A DNA stretch of 64,000 nucleotides, taken from NCBI RefSeq assembly GCF_954871325.1, contig NC_088776.1, forward strand, positions 44,906,569 to 44,970,568, written 5' to 3'. Below the pieces are notes generated by a model. It made no database searches and was not told the DNA's origin. It saw only the letters and a list, made by a program, of their open reading frames with translations. This DNA comes from Gordionus sp. m RMFG-2023 (lineage: Eukaryota > Nematomorpha > Gordioida > Chordodea > Parachordodidae). Each line of letters opens with the position of its first letter. Position 1 is the stretch's first letter. Both the position numbers and the translations under genes were made by a program. Shown piece by piece: positions 24,801 through 35,776 of the stretch.

Positions 24801-27800
24801 TAGGATCGTCTATCCTTATAAAATTTCTTTAACAACTCTGATCTTAAAAGTATTTTTGTGCATATCTATATTTTCAACATTTTAATTTTTTTTAACCATA
24901 AGGCCATTTTTTCACAATCAATAATTCTTATAAATATATATATATATGTATATAAAAATGCTTAAAAATTTCATTTTTCATAGGAATTTTTTTTCAATTA
25001 CATATTTTAGTGATTCATTTAGCTGGTTCGCCAAAAAATATCCCGTTATAATTTTACAGATTATTTAGCTATTAAGAAATTGTTTTTTAGTCAAGTCCCA
25101 ATAAATTTGCCAAATTTTAGATGTTTGAGAATAACAAGATAAATTTTATTTTAATCTAGTGTCTAACCCCCAAATTCCTGACTACACTTCTGGAGATGTT
25201 TATACCTAAATATGCCCTTTATTAGCTTATAAATATTAATTTAAACGCAAATGCAATGCAATACATTGTCAATTAACCTATTTTTTAAATTTTCCTTACC
25301 TCTTTTTAACATTATCAAATATTGATAAATTTTATTGCTGCTTACATATTAATACTTAAAATCAACTATATATTTTTTTATATATACTTAATTATAAATT
25401 TACTAATGATTATTTGATTTTCATTTTGTTTAAATCGGTTTAAATAATCGTAAAACATTAATAATTATTATTTACACATAGATATAAAAAGTGAAAGTGT
25501 TGTTTCTTTTTAGAATATTAATAATAATATATTTTTTTGTTATCTATATTTATAAGTGTATAAAGTATATTTGAAATATATTTTTTTTTTAATAATGGAA
25601 CTAAATTAAATACCTTTTTTAAATATAATATATTTAATTATAATAAAATAATATATCTCGTTTATGATATCAGTCGAGTTGCAACTTTCAAATCCCGCGA
25701 TATTCCATCATCTAGTAATAAATTTAGAAGATATAGCTATTCAGCCATGCATCACAAAAATCCAATGATCGTTAACGTTATGGTATATATCTATCTATAT
25801 TGATTTTTTAATTTGAAATTTAAAAAAAATGTTAATATAATAAATCAAATTTAAAAATTACTATTTAAAAAATAGTAATGGTTTTATAAGCGTTTTTAAA
25901 TTTAATGTATTAATGTCGAATTGTATTTTTGGGATATGTATGGAGCAGGCGCGTAACCAATGGGGGGGGGAAGGGGGAAATCCCCCCCCATCGCAAATTT
26001 GACTATTTTCATAAATATCATTTTAAGCTAATAAAAATTTTACCCCTACCCCCCAGATCCCCCCCCCCCATCCCACCAATCAAATTTTACAAATATTTGA
26101 ATATCAATTTTCCAACATATTATTCAAAAATATTAATAAAATGGAAAAATATTTAGTCAAGAAAAATATTTAGTCAAAGAGATTGAAATCAAACGATAAT
26201 TTATAAATAAGGTTGAGCATGAAAAAAAGTAATGTGTCGTTAGCAGCGATATCATTATTGAATTCAATTGATCAATCAGAGTTTATCATTGCTGCTAGTT
26301 GCATCAATAAATTATTTTCCTATAGCTCACTACTTTGTAGAAATTTACAAAAACCAAATTTAGATTTGGTTCAGGTTATTGATTTGGCGGAAAATATACA
26401 TGAACAGGTAGATACAATAAGAATGAATGTAGACGTTGAATCGAAGGCTAAATTTTATGATATAATACTAATTAAACCTCGTCTAGCACCTAGGCCATTA
26501 TTGAGATGAAAATAAATATTGGCTCAACTGAAGAATATTATAAAATATCCATTTTCATCCCATTCTTAGATACTTTTTTATCGCAAATAAAAGTACGGGT
26601 TTTAGATAAAAAAACAAGTCTTTAGCAATCTTCAAGTTTTATTACCCAAAGATCCTTCTTCATTTTCTAATGCCACTATTGGTAAAATTAAATATTTAGA
26701 AAAATTTTTTTCCTATGAGATTGATACTAAAATAAATTTAATCAGTGAATTCGAATTGTGGTATAAATATTTATACGTTTAGCTATTTTACCTGAGCATG
26801 CTATTGATGCGCTCAATCGGTGTAAAGAAACCTTGGCTCAATTTCCTAATATTTCGAAGTTGTTTTATATTCTTGCATGTTTGCCTATTACAACATGTAC
26901 GAATGAAAGGACTTTTTCCAACTTGAGAGGGTTGAAAACATATTTACGAAGTACTGAATCTCGGCTAAATGGGTTAGCTCTGTTAAATATACACAGAGAT
27001 TTGGTTCCAACGACAAACGAAATAATTAAAAATCTTGTATTTGATAAGAAGTTAAAAAAACTTGTTAATTTTATTATTTTCTAGTCAATATTTTAAACTA
27101 CTATTAGTATTTTCAATAAAAAAATTATATTCTACTTATATTGTATGAGAATTTAAGCTGAGGCTAGTTTTTAAAGCAAATTTTATAAAAAAAATGACAT
27201 TCACTTTATTTCAACTTTACATTTAAAAAAACTTTATTAAATATAATATACCTATCTTGAAATAATAAAAAAGAGGCTTGTAATATCCTATCCATAAGCA
27301 CGAATTAGTAAATAATAGTTAAAAATAGAAATATAATTAAATTATGAATAATTTAATAGAATAGCTAAATAAGACCCGGCCGTAGGCCGGGGAAAGTTGG
27401 CCGAAGGCCAGGAAGGGGTTTGGGGGCGAAGCCCCCAAAAATTTTTTCCCCCCTATAAGAAAATCCTGGATACGCCACTGGTATGGAGATTCGGAATATC
27501 AGTTTTAAATTATTTTCTGAGGGTATTTTAAAATTTAGAAATGAGTATCTATCCTATATTTCCAACAATATTTGTCTTATTTTAATTTGTATTTAAAAAA
27601 ATATATATAAATTAAGAATATTAGATCGAAGTCAGGGCATAGTTGTCTGAAATTTACAAGGTCAGTAGTCAAGGGAAGGCAGGGGAAATCCCCTTCTAAA
27701 ATTTGGTTCTCGTAAATATCATTAAAAAGGTCCCCCCCCCCCTTCTACACGCCCCAACCCCTCTCTTTCCCCCAAAATTAATAATTTTATAAAATAACGG

Positions 27801-30800
27801 GTATCATTCACTATTTTTAGAGAAAAAAGTGGAAATTATTTTATAAAAATATAAGAACCAAAAATGGCCTACAATAAGTGGACCCAAAGAGGCAACAAAA
27901 TTTTATGGGGAGGGGCAGCAATATCCAGGCTACGCATATGATGGTTGGGGGAGACCTAAAACGATTGGTATTTTGCATTTTTGCCATAAAATTTTTAAAC
28001 AAACAAAACAGAAAATTATAGATTTATATGTACCTAAATCCCTTTTACAAAATAAAAAAATGGGTAGCGCTCTACCTATAATACTTTAGTCGCCGTGATT
28101 AGTTATCTAAAGTGTGCCATTTTCTTCATTTTCCCTCTTCAGGGTAAAGTAGCTAAGCATCAGGGTAAAGTGGGTAAAATAAAATTGAACATAACTATAT
28201 TGTTTAATTAAACAAAATATTGCAATTTTGACATCTATTCATCACTTTTAAATATAAACAAATCAATACAATATCGGAATGTAAAATATTATATCAAAAA
28301 TGGTACATTTTGAGTATGCAGATTTTAGGAACATCGTACATTTAAATTATCTTTCCCTTTACGACTATTCTTAAAATTTTATTCCAAATAACACAAAAAC
28401 TATTTATTAATGTCTTTTTTTGCTAAAAAATATTTTTTTAATATGGTTATAAACGTTAATATTTAATTATCTTTTTACAGCTGGAACATTTTAACAATTT
28501 TACCTATAACTACTTTAACCCCAAGGTTATATATTGAACAAATCTTTTTTGTGTAACTTCTAGTTAAGTTATAAATTTCCGATAAATTTTATTTTCTAGC
28601 TATGCCTTTTAGGAACTTTATACAAATTTTTATAATATATTGAACAAATCTTTTTTGTGTAACTTCTAGTTTCCGATAAATTTTATTTTCTAGCTATGCC
28701 TTAAAGGAACTTTATACAAATTTTTATATTCTGAGTCTGAATATATTTTGCAGAAGGTAATTTTTTATAATATTTGAATAAAAATAAATTGTTTTTTGGC
28801 AAAATATGTCAAACCAGAAGAGTTTTTTCAAAAGATGAACATAGGTAAGAAATTAGATATAAAATACACCCTCACACCAAATATAAGGTCTTTATGCTAA
28901 AGAGTTTAAAAATCGCATTAACATTGTTACCCCGTCAATCGCTTTACCCCGGTCTTTCCTACTCTCGATATCAGTGGCGTAGCCAGGATTGATCCATGGG
29001 GGGGGGGGGTTTAAAAATTTGCCAATTTTGTGCTTTATTGGTGTCTAACCACTATAGTAGCCAAAAAAATATTAGTAACAAAATGGCCAAATTTATGATT
29101 AATACGCGACTGAAAGCATTATTCTTGAAATTTTATCAATGTTTAGTCAATTGTAAATTAATTCAATCCATTCGGTGTAGAAAGAAGAATAAAATCCCCT
29201 CCCCCCCAAACCTCCCATTTTTTATGATCATTCAATATATCTTATTCTATGTTAAAAATAATTATTTTAAATAAATTTTTGCATATAATATAACAAAATT
29301 TTAGAGAATTTCATTATAGATTTTATTTATTATTTATTATTTATTATTTATACAATAAAATTTCAAAATGTATAAATTTTATACAGATTATATTAAAAAT
29401 TTATTCTAAATAACTATATTTAAAAAAAATAGAATTACAATAAAATATGAGTAATTCTTGTGCGGTATTTAAAAAAATATAATTTAACAATTATAATATA
29501 ATTAATACAAATGAGTATATTATATTTAAAACATAAATAATTCTTATTAGAGATCCGCAAAAGTAGGAAAATCGGGCTGGGTCGGGCCTAATATTTTTAA
29601 AAAAAATTCGGGCCGGGTTGGGTCGGGCCTTGGAATTTTTATAAAAATATATCTAAATATATCAATTTTATGTTAAATTTTTTATGTAAAATAAAAATAT
29701 TTGATTTTATTTATAAAAACTAGACGCCATCTTTTATTTTGAGTAATTATAAAAATGAATTTCTCTATTTAAATAAATTTGGGCCAGGCCGACAAAATTT
29801 TTTAAAAATAATTCCGAGCAGGGCCGGGCTTGAAAAATTAGGCCCGATGCAGATCACTAATTCTTAGTGCAAATGCAATATTTTTATTAAAAATTTGACT
29901 AAGAATTCATTATAAATATGTTTTGAATATAAAAATTTTATGACTAAGATCATATTATAAGAATATAGCAATTTTATAATTTGAATTTATAAAGAGAGGT
30001 CTACTTTTCTCTGAGATTTGACTAATTCATCTAGAATCAAATTTTTATCTAGAATAATCTCCTTATAAATATTTAATATTGCGAATCCATTTAAACGGCT
30101 TTCATCGGTGCTATTTCTTAAATAGGTTTTTAACCTTTTCAAAGTTGAAAAAGACCTTTCATTAGTGCAGGTGCTAATCGGTAAGTTAGCTAAGATAAAA
30201 AGCAAGGTTTTGATATTAGGCAGGGAATCTAAAGTGCAATTATACATGGAAAGGGCCTGCAAAGCATATTTTGGTCTCAAAGAATACTCTATTCTGTCAA
30301 AATTTTTAACCAAAACTCGACATCACAAAGTAATTTATCATACGATCCTGATAATTCATCAGAATAAAACTCTGAGATTTTCTTAATATCCTCTCGCCTT
30401 TCAAGCGTATTTAGACTCAACCGGCAAAAGAAAATAAAAGCTGTTTAAAATAAAATTGTGACTAATAAATCTTTCCTTAATTGAAATAAGAATGTATCAA
30501 TAAGGGGAGTAAAAATATTTATTTTATAAAAATCCTCAATCATAGATGCATCAATATTTAAGCAATTGGACTATCTAGAAACTACTCTAGGTTTAAAATT
30601 TTTAATCCCAAACATATTAGCTATCACCTTTACTTTCTCATTATATTTACTAAATTAAATGATTTTTCTTTTATTTAAAAATTATAAAGAAATTAATTAA
30701 AATTTTTAAAACTATCTAATTAGTTTTACAATATAAATTTTATTATGAGAAAAAATTTACAATATATAATATTTTACATATAATTTTTAATATATATTTT

Positions 30801-33800
30801 TAAACCATGTTATCATTTAAAATTAAAAATTATTATTTGTTTTTTTAAATATATTTCATTTTCATATCGTATATAATTTTATTTATAAATTGAAACTATT
30901 TTTTAAATAAAATTATTTGCAATAAGAAAAAAATTTAAAAAAAATTTCTTTTTCGGAGGTTTCATAATTTTGGGGTTGATTTAAAAAAAAAAATATTATA
31001 TATTGCAGAGTTAAACGCTACTTTTAAAAGTAGCGCGCTACCGCTATCGCTATTTGTTAAAAAAAGTAGCGCGCTATCTGTTAAAAAAAGTAGCGCGCTA
31101 TCGCTATTTGTCAAAAAAGTAGCTCGCTATTAGCTACTATTTTTTAAAGCTACTTTTATAAAAAAAATTTACAAATTTTATTTTTTGCTTATAATGTTAT
31201 TGTATAGTAAATATATAAAAATCAACATTTATAAATATTAAAATATAGTTAGTTTTGATTATAAAAAAATTTATGTAATAAAAATAAATATTTATGGTAA
31301 TTTGTTGCATTTTAATAATAAAATCATTTCAATATTCTCATCCCTATTAAATAATCTCTCGACACTAGCACTTGAGGGTAAGGGCGTATTTAATCTTATA
31401 TACATATTTTTAATATAAGATAGATTATCAATAATTTTATTTGCAAGTACATCGTATGTCTGACATCCTATTAACATTTTGAGGGCTAATGCCACAGATC
31501 TTCTTTTTAAAGTTCTAGGGTCTAGCCAATGGCCTGTGATTCCCAAATAAGCTCAAAAATATTTAATCAGATCAGTTTATAAATATAAATAAGTTTTTAC
31601 CTTCTGTTATGTGTTCAACTATCTCCCGTGCTACATATATATAATATCTCTGATAACTCTACTATTAGAGCATCTTTCATCATTTTAAAGTTATCTGCTA
31701 TTTTATTCATTAGTGTCTGGCGGCATAAAATTGTTGTACCAGGGGAGTTTTAATAATCATGGTAAATGATGGATTATCAACTAAGGATAATTGGCTGAAC
31801 TGTATAAATTATAAAATCAACAATAACTTTATCAGCCAATTTCTGAGAAATATTGTCATTTGCATTATTAATTAATTTGGTTTGAATTGAATTAGTCTTT
31901 TTGGATGATAGTCGCCTATACCAAAATTATTTAGATGTTTCTCAATTTCCTTAAAACTCATGAACAGTCTTATAAAATAAATATTATTAGAATGTAAAAA
32001 TGAATTTACCTTTAGGTGTTTATTGAGGTTATTGCTATTGGATTGATATGAGGAAATATTTTTTTTTACATTTTAAACATTGAAACCAGTTTTGGTTATT
32101 TTTTTTTTAAAAAAATTTTCAAATCTAGGGAATGGGAAATTTGTATTATAGCTATTAAGAACATTTTCTTCCCTGATATCTTCCATTTCATTAATATCAT
32201 AGTCTGAATCACTTTCAACGATTTGGATATCCATAGGCGATGACATTTTAAATTATTAACACGTGATTTAGGTTTATAATACAAATGAAAATATAAATTA
32301 CAAATTGAAATTATATTTTAATTTCAAAATTAAATAATAAATTATAATTAATTATGATATTATATTTAAATTTTCATGTTTACACTATCATTATATTTTT
32401 TAAAAGTAGCGAAGTAGCGGCTACTTAGCTACTTTCAAAAAAAGTAGCGCGCTACTTTAACAACTCTGATATATTGGGTTCTCTCATTTGATGATGTGTA
32501 ATTTTATTATGTAAAGTAATCTCGACTCTTTAAGAATAAGGAGGGTCAATTAGCAAATAACACGATAAAAATATTTCATCAAAATAAATTAAATGTTCAA
32601 GATTTATAATCATGAATTTACCTTTTTTTTAAAAAAATATTGAATATGTAGTAATGATTAATTTTCAAAGGATGGATCTAAATCACATTATAGCTCGATG
32701 TGCACGGTTAATAAGAAGTTGTTTCAAGCTCCCTCGCCCAGAATCAATCAAATTAAACAGGAGGAAGGGATGGAAAGGGAAGCCAATCACGAAAAATCGA
32801 CTCACCTCAATATTTGTTTGTCCAACACCTGGGAAGATCTTGCCCTTGTATTTATAATTTCAAAAAAATAATAATTTAGTTACTTTCATTTTTTTATGAA
32901 AAAGAGTTTATACTAACCTCACTCAAATGTAAGGCGGTGCAAGGTTTTTGGCGGTCCGGTTCTTGATATCTTTGGTGGTCTAATAAATTTTGTCAGTTTT
33001 TAGTTTGCCTATGCATATATTAAATTTTTATCATCTGTTTTGTTAGAAAATATAATCATATATCAAAATATTTATTGAGTAGTGATCCTTTTTTATATAA
33101 TATCTGCGAATTTTTCATTAACAATTGAATATCTTTCACAAATGCACGATTGATAATAATAATATAATAAAAAGGGATGGGAAGGAGGGATCAAATGATT
33201 TCGGTCGATCCAAAAATTGGTGGCCTCACCGCTGCCTCCCCCTGTAGAGTCCTGTTTAATTGCATGATTAATAGTGTACCCAATTTATCTCGTTTATAAC
33301 GTTCCAATAGTTTTCCTACTTCTAACGTTATTTCATGTCTCTTGAGAACCGTTATATAAGTGGATTATATTGTATATTATAGGTGTACCGTTAAAATCTC
33401 TTAGAAGCCATCCGATTCAATTAGGGACTACCAGATATTTTTTTTTCTCAAGACGCTAAAAATTAATGCGGCTTATTAGATAGTGGTTGCAAGCAAATGA
33501 ACTATTTATTTTTTTGAAATATTTCAAAAAACGTCATATAGGAAGTCCCCATAGAGTTTATAATGATTAAATTTATTAACATTGTTTTTCGATATTTTAT
33601 GCATCAAAATTGAGAAAAATATAAAAAAAACTTATCCCAATTCTTGTAAAATAGGGTCATTCTACCTACCTACAAAAAAAAATATTGCAACGTTTCTCAA
33701 ATAAGGCCTATTATATTTTAAATCTAGTTCTAAAAAGTATCCGCCATCTTGTTTGAGATTTTTTTTACATACGACAAACTTAGCCTAAATATTTTGATTA

Positions 33801-35710
33801 TGAATCACTCCCAAAGTTAGTTTCCAGTTCCATACTTTCTTTTAATCATGTATAATCCTTTCTAATCAACTAGTCAAAATTTTAAATATAATATAAATTT
33901 TAGGAAGACGAAGGCAAAGGAAAAAATAAAATGGGTAAGACAAATTTTTCGCCATCCATTTTATCGGATAATAATAATATCGCGACAGAAAGTATAGATT
34001 TAAACAGCGATATATTTGGGAGCAATAGCTATAATTACTATAATTGTGATTCCGATTCTTCTGACTGTGTGGTAAAGGTAAAAGTGAGGGATAAATGAAG
34101 GAATAAATATTGGAATGAATGACTGATAATATATTTTATAAATTTTTTTTTAAAAAAATATGTTTTCAAAGTTGTTTTTTTAATGAAGGAATTAAATAAG
34201 TTAGTAGTTTTATTGGCCAGATATTTATTTTGACAAGATAAAAAATGGTCTATTTTTTTCAATATTTTACTTTTTTTATATAATTTTTTTAGTCACCTTT
34301 TAGAAATTATCCTTACAATTATGGTAATGGCAATAACACTAAGCCTTATTTACAAAATTCTTTTCGAGCCATATCCAGTCCCAATGCTAAATCATGCATT
34401 AGGTTATTATATTTGTTTATAAATTATTATTAAACTTGAAATTTTTTTGATGAAAATAAATATTGAAAAATATAGACATGCCCAAACCATTTTATTTTAA
34501 AAAAGATTTCCTGAAAGTTTCACATTTAATTTAAGAGACTTTTAAATTTTGTAAAAGTTTTTAAAATTTTCAAGCAAGTTTTGAATATAACCTAAGAATT
34601 TAATCTTTTTTAAAAAATTTTAATTTGTTATTTTTGGATTAATGATAACATAATACTAATTGATTTAAAAATTAAGTTATTTTCGATACATTTAATTATA
34701 GTTTTCGGCTTAAGAATTGAATTTAAAATGTTATTTAAAAAAATTAGATTCTAATAATCACAAAATATGATTTTTAATTCAGACGAAGTGTAAGCCCAGT
34801 TGTGGTACTAAGACCTAGCACCTTAAATATAAAGCGCAAATGTAAGTATCTTATTTTATTAATATAACAGCAATCGTTTATTTTTTAAATTATGAATGGA
34901 TTTTAAATTGCAGAGTCGAATCGTCATGTAAAAAATCAATATTTTTTAATATTATGAAACTTATTATTTCGTGATTTGTCGATTTTTACTTTTTGCTTAA
35001 TTGGTAATTTGTATAATATTTTTATTTTATTAAAACCAACTTTAAAAATAAAAAAAACTCTTATCTTATAATATATTATCCTATTTGCAAGTTATAAAAC
35101 ATCTTTATTAATCAAACAAAAATTATTCATAATGTATTAATATATTTTGTGCACATGTTTCGATTAATTAGATGAATCAGACACCGACAGCTGTTCTAGT
35201 TCTCCGCCCAGTAAAAAGTTTTTGACACCTCATTACCTAACGTCCCCTTTATCATTGGAGGTTAAATCATTTATCAATCAACCTCAACAAACTTGCAAAG
35301 GCGTTTTCAATTACGAGTCTTTTAACAGGGATATTAATTGGGATAAAGACAATGTTAGCGACAACAATGATGCAATAGACTTTGATAATAGGGTGGGAAC
35401 GAGCAATGTAAGTCCTTCAACTTGGATTACCAGTGAAAAGGAGTCAGCATCTCCCGAAAACAATGTCATTATTAAAAACAATAACTTGATTGATAGATAT
35501 GCAAATCACGATTTAAACAACTTAAATTTTAGCGAAATAAATCGTCAACAAAACAATAAAAATTTAAGTAAATTTCAATGTGGGGCACCGCTCGGTATGC
35601 TGCCCTCTAATAACCATACCAGTAATACCTACCGGTTTTACCAACACCAATCCCACAGAAATCCGTTTTTAAAACGCCTTTTTACCGGTTCCATGAATAA
35701 TATAGAGTAA
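18634..35710 (+). CDS. PABIR/FAM122-like PP2A-B55 regulator (6+ exons)
   Basis: Six exons (18634-18863, 25674-25782, 33904-34071, 34293-34402, 34783-34841, 35172-35710) are bounded by AG/GT, keep one reading phase throughout, and give about 404 residues. Blocks resemble PABIR1/FAM122A in order as I remember that family: RANSVPHS (13-20), INHVAKWETNF (65-75, against its QISHSWEESF), GKTNFSPSILS, RRSVSPVVVLRPSTL ending in KRK (206-225), and KRLFTGSMNNI near the end (against KRFFQGITNML). The human family inhibits the phosphatase PP2A-B55 in mitotic entry. The protein here is longer because of an Asn-rich insertion in exon 6. Start: Met 18634 has an in-frame stop just upstream. Introns 1 and 2 (6.8 and 8.1 kb) are full of hAT elements. 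Alternative ends: stop at 35708, or splicing at GTAAGC (35707) into further exons. The homology was judged by eye. Confidence 0.62.
18869..20852. other. Intron 1 of the PABIR-like gene, left part
   Basis: Very AT-rich. A TA-dinucleotide run lies at about 18951-18992. Around 20296-20470 there is a weak inverted pair ('tgtgttgtaaatccgat' against 'ttttaacaacacta') that could be a decayed MITE. No coding sequence is recognised. Confidence 0.4.
20861..23097. mobile_element. hAT-like non-autonomous element, copy 1, perfect TSD
   Basis: Ends read TAGGGATGTATCGATA and TATCGGTACACTCCTA. Target duplications 'atttattt' lie at 20853-20860 and 23098-23105. Subterminal regions are rich in 'tatcggatcgg'. 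Without the nested hAT at 21257-22709 it is only about 780 bp and has no coding frame. A second copy in inverted orientation is at 38955-40984. Confidence 0.9.
21257..22709 (-). mobile_element. hAT element nested in 20861-23097
   Basis: Terminal repeats TAGTGCTGTA/TACAACACTA, target duplications 'attaatat' (21249-21256) and 'attaatgt' (22710-22717), 7 of 8 matching. Subterminal repeats are built on AACGCGTTC, including a duplicated 'cacgcttaagttcacgaa' at 21327-21367. On the minus strand near 21600-21700 a piece reads SSTLERVFSIANAV, the hAT dimerisation motif. Internally deleted and decayed. Confidence 0.85.
23465..24366. mobile_element. hAT-type element with an internal ORF
   Basis: Ends TAGGGTTGACAAG and (inverted) CAGGATTGGGTAT. 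Target duplications 'atatgatt' (23457-23464) and 'ataggatt' (24367-24374), 7 of 8. Both subterminal regions carry 'ttgaccggta'/'ttgaccatat'-type repeats built on TTGATC and TTGACC. It contains an unrecognised open frame at 23800-24165 instead of a transposase. Located in intron 1 of the PABIR-like gene. Confidence 0.75.
23800..24165 (+). CDS. Unrecognised ORF inside a hAT-type element
   Basis: About 121 codons with no recognised family. The frame opens without an ATG at its head (TTG, then codons for IKNVKFLNILILISISLL). The N-terminal 25 residues are strongly hydrophobic, like a signal peptide or an exon reading in from upstream. The remainder is soluble in character, with S-W-K-Y-L-I, F-I-G-K-K-N-S-S-W-V-I-F and Y-G-K-I-V-G-A-Y-Y. 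It could be a host exon captured by the element, or chance, since frames of this length are expected about once in this much AT-rich DNA. Confidence 0.3.
   Translation: MIKNVKFLNILILISISLLRIQRNKCTFQIKNKMLYLDSMLFDHDLSTLPFKRSWKYLIKPSKYNLFIGKKNSSWVIFIKRNSIENFDYGKIVGAYYNLRLIKNIKIYDYSTDQENYSVTK
24375..25673. other. Intron 1, right part
   Basis: AT-rich. About 24700-24842 carries 'gatcgaatttaggatcgtc' and ends TTTAACAACTCTG, resembling one end of a hAT-type MITE; the partner end was not found. Nothing else is recognised. Confidence 0.35.
25674..25782 (+). CDS. PABIR-like gene, exon 2
   Basis: 109 nt, acceptor 'tatgatatcag', donor 'gttatg|gtatat'. It supplies 1 nt to finish the split codon of exon 1 and ends in phase 0, exactly as exon 3 requires. 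It encodes about 36 residues with KFRRYSYSAMHHKNP, basic and Ser-rich. Without this exon, exons 1 and 3 are out of phase. Confidence 0.55.
26213..27084 (+). pseudogene. hAT transposase pieces, copy 2
   Basis: 26213-26509 encodes a ZMYM1-like segment with SLLNSIDQSEFIIAASCINK and ENIHEQVDTIRMNVD. 26833-27084 encodes the dimerisation domain with PITTCTNERTFSNLRGLK. The middle (26510-26832) is frameshifted and has stops, and the N-terminal catalytic region is missing. Confidence 0.75.
27375..27436. repeat. GC-rich hairpin cassette (copy 2 of hAT)
   Basis: Three successive hairpins near the right end of the element: CCCGGCCGTAGGCCGGGG, TGGCCGAAGGCCAGG and GGGGGCGAAGCCCCC. Matching cassettes occur at 17081-17122, 45196-45246 and 51833-51901. 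Confidence 0.8.
27660..27955. repeat. Decayed hAT MITE
   Basis: Contains poly-C at 27733-27743 and an interior ('aaaatggcctacaataagtg') related to the MITE at 44496-44804. It ends 'atccaggctacgc', the inverse of the GCGTAGCC terminus. Target duplication not seen. Confidence 0.45.
28139..28955. mobile_element. Possible inverted-repeat element with GGGTAAAG ends
   Basis: The left side has 'cagggtaaagtagctaa' repeated as 'cagggtaaagtgggtaa'. The right side has 'ttaccccgtcaatcgctttaccccgg', its inverse. An internal direct duplication of about 100 bp lies at 28532-28726. No coding frame. The ends are not precisely defined. Confidence 0.4.
29548..29859. mobile_element. GGGCCGGG-rich MITE nested in element B copy 1
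   Basis: Ends TAGAGATCCGCA and (inverted) TAGTGATCTGCA. Target duplications 'attcttat' (29540-29547) and 'attcttag' (29860-29867). Subterminal 'gggccggg(t/g)' repeats. The same MITE sits at the homologous place in the other B copy (53631-53975). Confidence 0.85.
29987..30313 (-). pseudogene. hAT dimerisation domain, element B copy 1
   Basis: 108 codons containing ANLPISTCTNERSFSTLKRL and ESRLNGFAILNIYKEI, the C-terminal domain of ZMYM1-like hAT transposases. The rest of the transposase is heavily decayed to the right. Confidence 0.8.
31006..32468 (-). mobile_element. hAT element with GTAGCGCGCTAC repeats, perfect TSD
   Basis: 1463 bp. Ends CAGAGTTAAA/TTTAACAACTCTG. Target duplications 'atatattg' at 30998-31005 and 32469-32476 are identical. 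Both subterminal regions are built of 'aagtagcgcgctac' repeats. Minus-strand pieces: 32096-32284 (N-terminal part of a BED-finger-type region) and 31292-31546 (LPSSASVERLF, the dimerisation motif). The central core is missing. Inserted at the right edge of element B copy 1. Confidence 0.92.
31292..31546 (-). pseudogene. hAT transposase C-terminal piece
   Basis: 84 codons with LDPRTLKRR (the conserved L-D-P-R motif) and TPLPSSASVERLF (dimerisation motif). The end after ERLF is altered compared with the family. Confidence 0.7.
32477..33903. other. Intron 2, right part
   Basis: AT-rich. Around 32936-33232 a 'gcggtgcaaggtttttggcgg' block and a partly inverse 'ggcctcaccgctgcctcc' block may be ends of a decayed MITE. 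The short plus-strand frame at 32654-32857 has no recognised similarity and no splice support. Confidence 0.35.
33904..34071 (+). CDS. PABIR-like gene, exon 3
   Basis: Acceptor 'ataaattttag', donor at 'gactgtgtg|gtaaag' (or 6 nt later at 'gtaaag|gtaaaa', same phase). 56 codons, with GKTNFSPSILSDNNN resembling the GKQCFSPSLQSF block of FAM122A. Acidic, Asn/Ser-rich tail. Confidence 0.65.
34293..34402 (+). CDS. PABIR-like gene, exon 4
   Basis: 110 nt, acceptor 'taatttttttag', donor 'gcattag|gttatt'. Encodes SPFRNYPYNYGNGNN and SFRAISSPNAKSCI, entering in phase 0 and leaving 2 nt for exon 5. Confidence 0.65.
34783..34841 (+). CDS. PABIR-like gene, exon 5
   Basis: 59 nt, acceptor 'tttttaattcag', donor 'cgcaaat|gtaagt' (strong consensus). 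Encodes R-RSVSPVVVLRPSTLNIKRK, the most diagnostic block, against RRSQSPINCIRPSVLGPLKR in FAM122A. Confidence 0.75.
35172..35710 (+). CDS. PABIR-like gene, exon 6
   Basis: Acceptor 'cgattaattag'. Continues KRK-YESDTDSCSSSPPSKKFL, then an Asn-rich low-complexity stretch, then KRLFTGSMNNIE and TAA at 35708. A good donor (GA|GTAAGC) sits at 35706/35707, so the stop may be bypassed. Downstream partners in the right phase are a tiny exon after 'tttttcag' at 35759 (stop at 35776) or the exon at 37738. Confidence 0.65.
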
Positions 35711-35776
35711 GCTATATATAATATATATCCTGTTCTCCGTTTATTGTCTGTTTTTCAGATTTACCCGGGTAAGCTA

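Larger units (their letters stand above)
25946..27480 (+). mobile_element. hAT element, copy 2, complete with perfect TSD
   Basis: 1535 bp. Ends CAGGCGCGTAACCAATGG and (inverted) CAGTGGCGTATCCAGG. Target duplications 'gtatggag' at 25938-25945 and 27481-27488 are identical, so insertion is fairly recent. The 5' end has poly-G/poly-C tracts and the 3' end has the GC hairpin cassette (27375-27436). Transposase pieces 26213-26509 and 26833-27084 are on the plus strand. The transposase is short and internally deleted. It lies in intron 2 of the PABIR-like gene. Confidence 0.93.
28972..30995 (-). mobile_element. hAT element B, copy 1
   Basis: Left end CAGTGGCGTAGCCAGG followed by poly-G. Minus-strand transposase piece at 29987-30313. 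A MITE is nested at 29548-29859. Its sequence parallels the copy at 53148-55190 along its whole length. The right end is degenerate and abuts the younger hAT at 31006. Confidence 0.8.

Noticed and set aside
34038-34262. Minus-strand open frame over PABIR-like intron 3
   Set aside because: It overlaps exon 3 and an AT-rich intron on the opposite strand, with Phe/Lys-rich content typical of chance.
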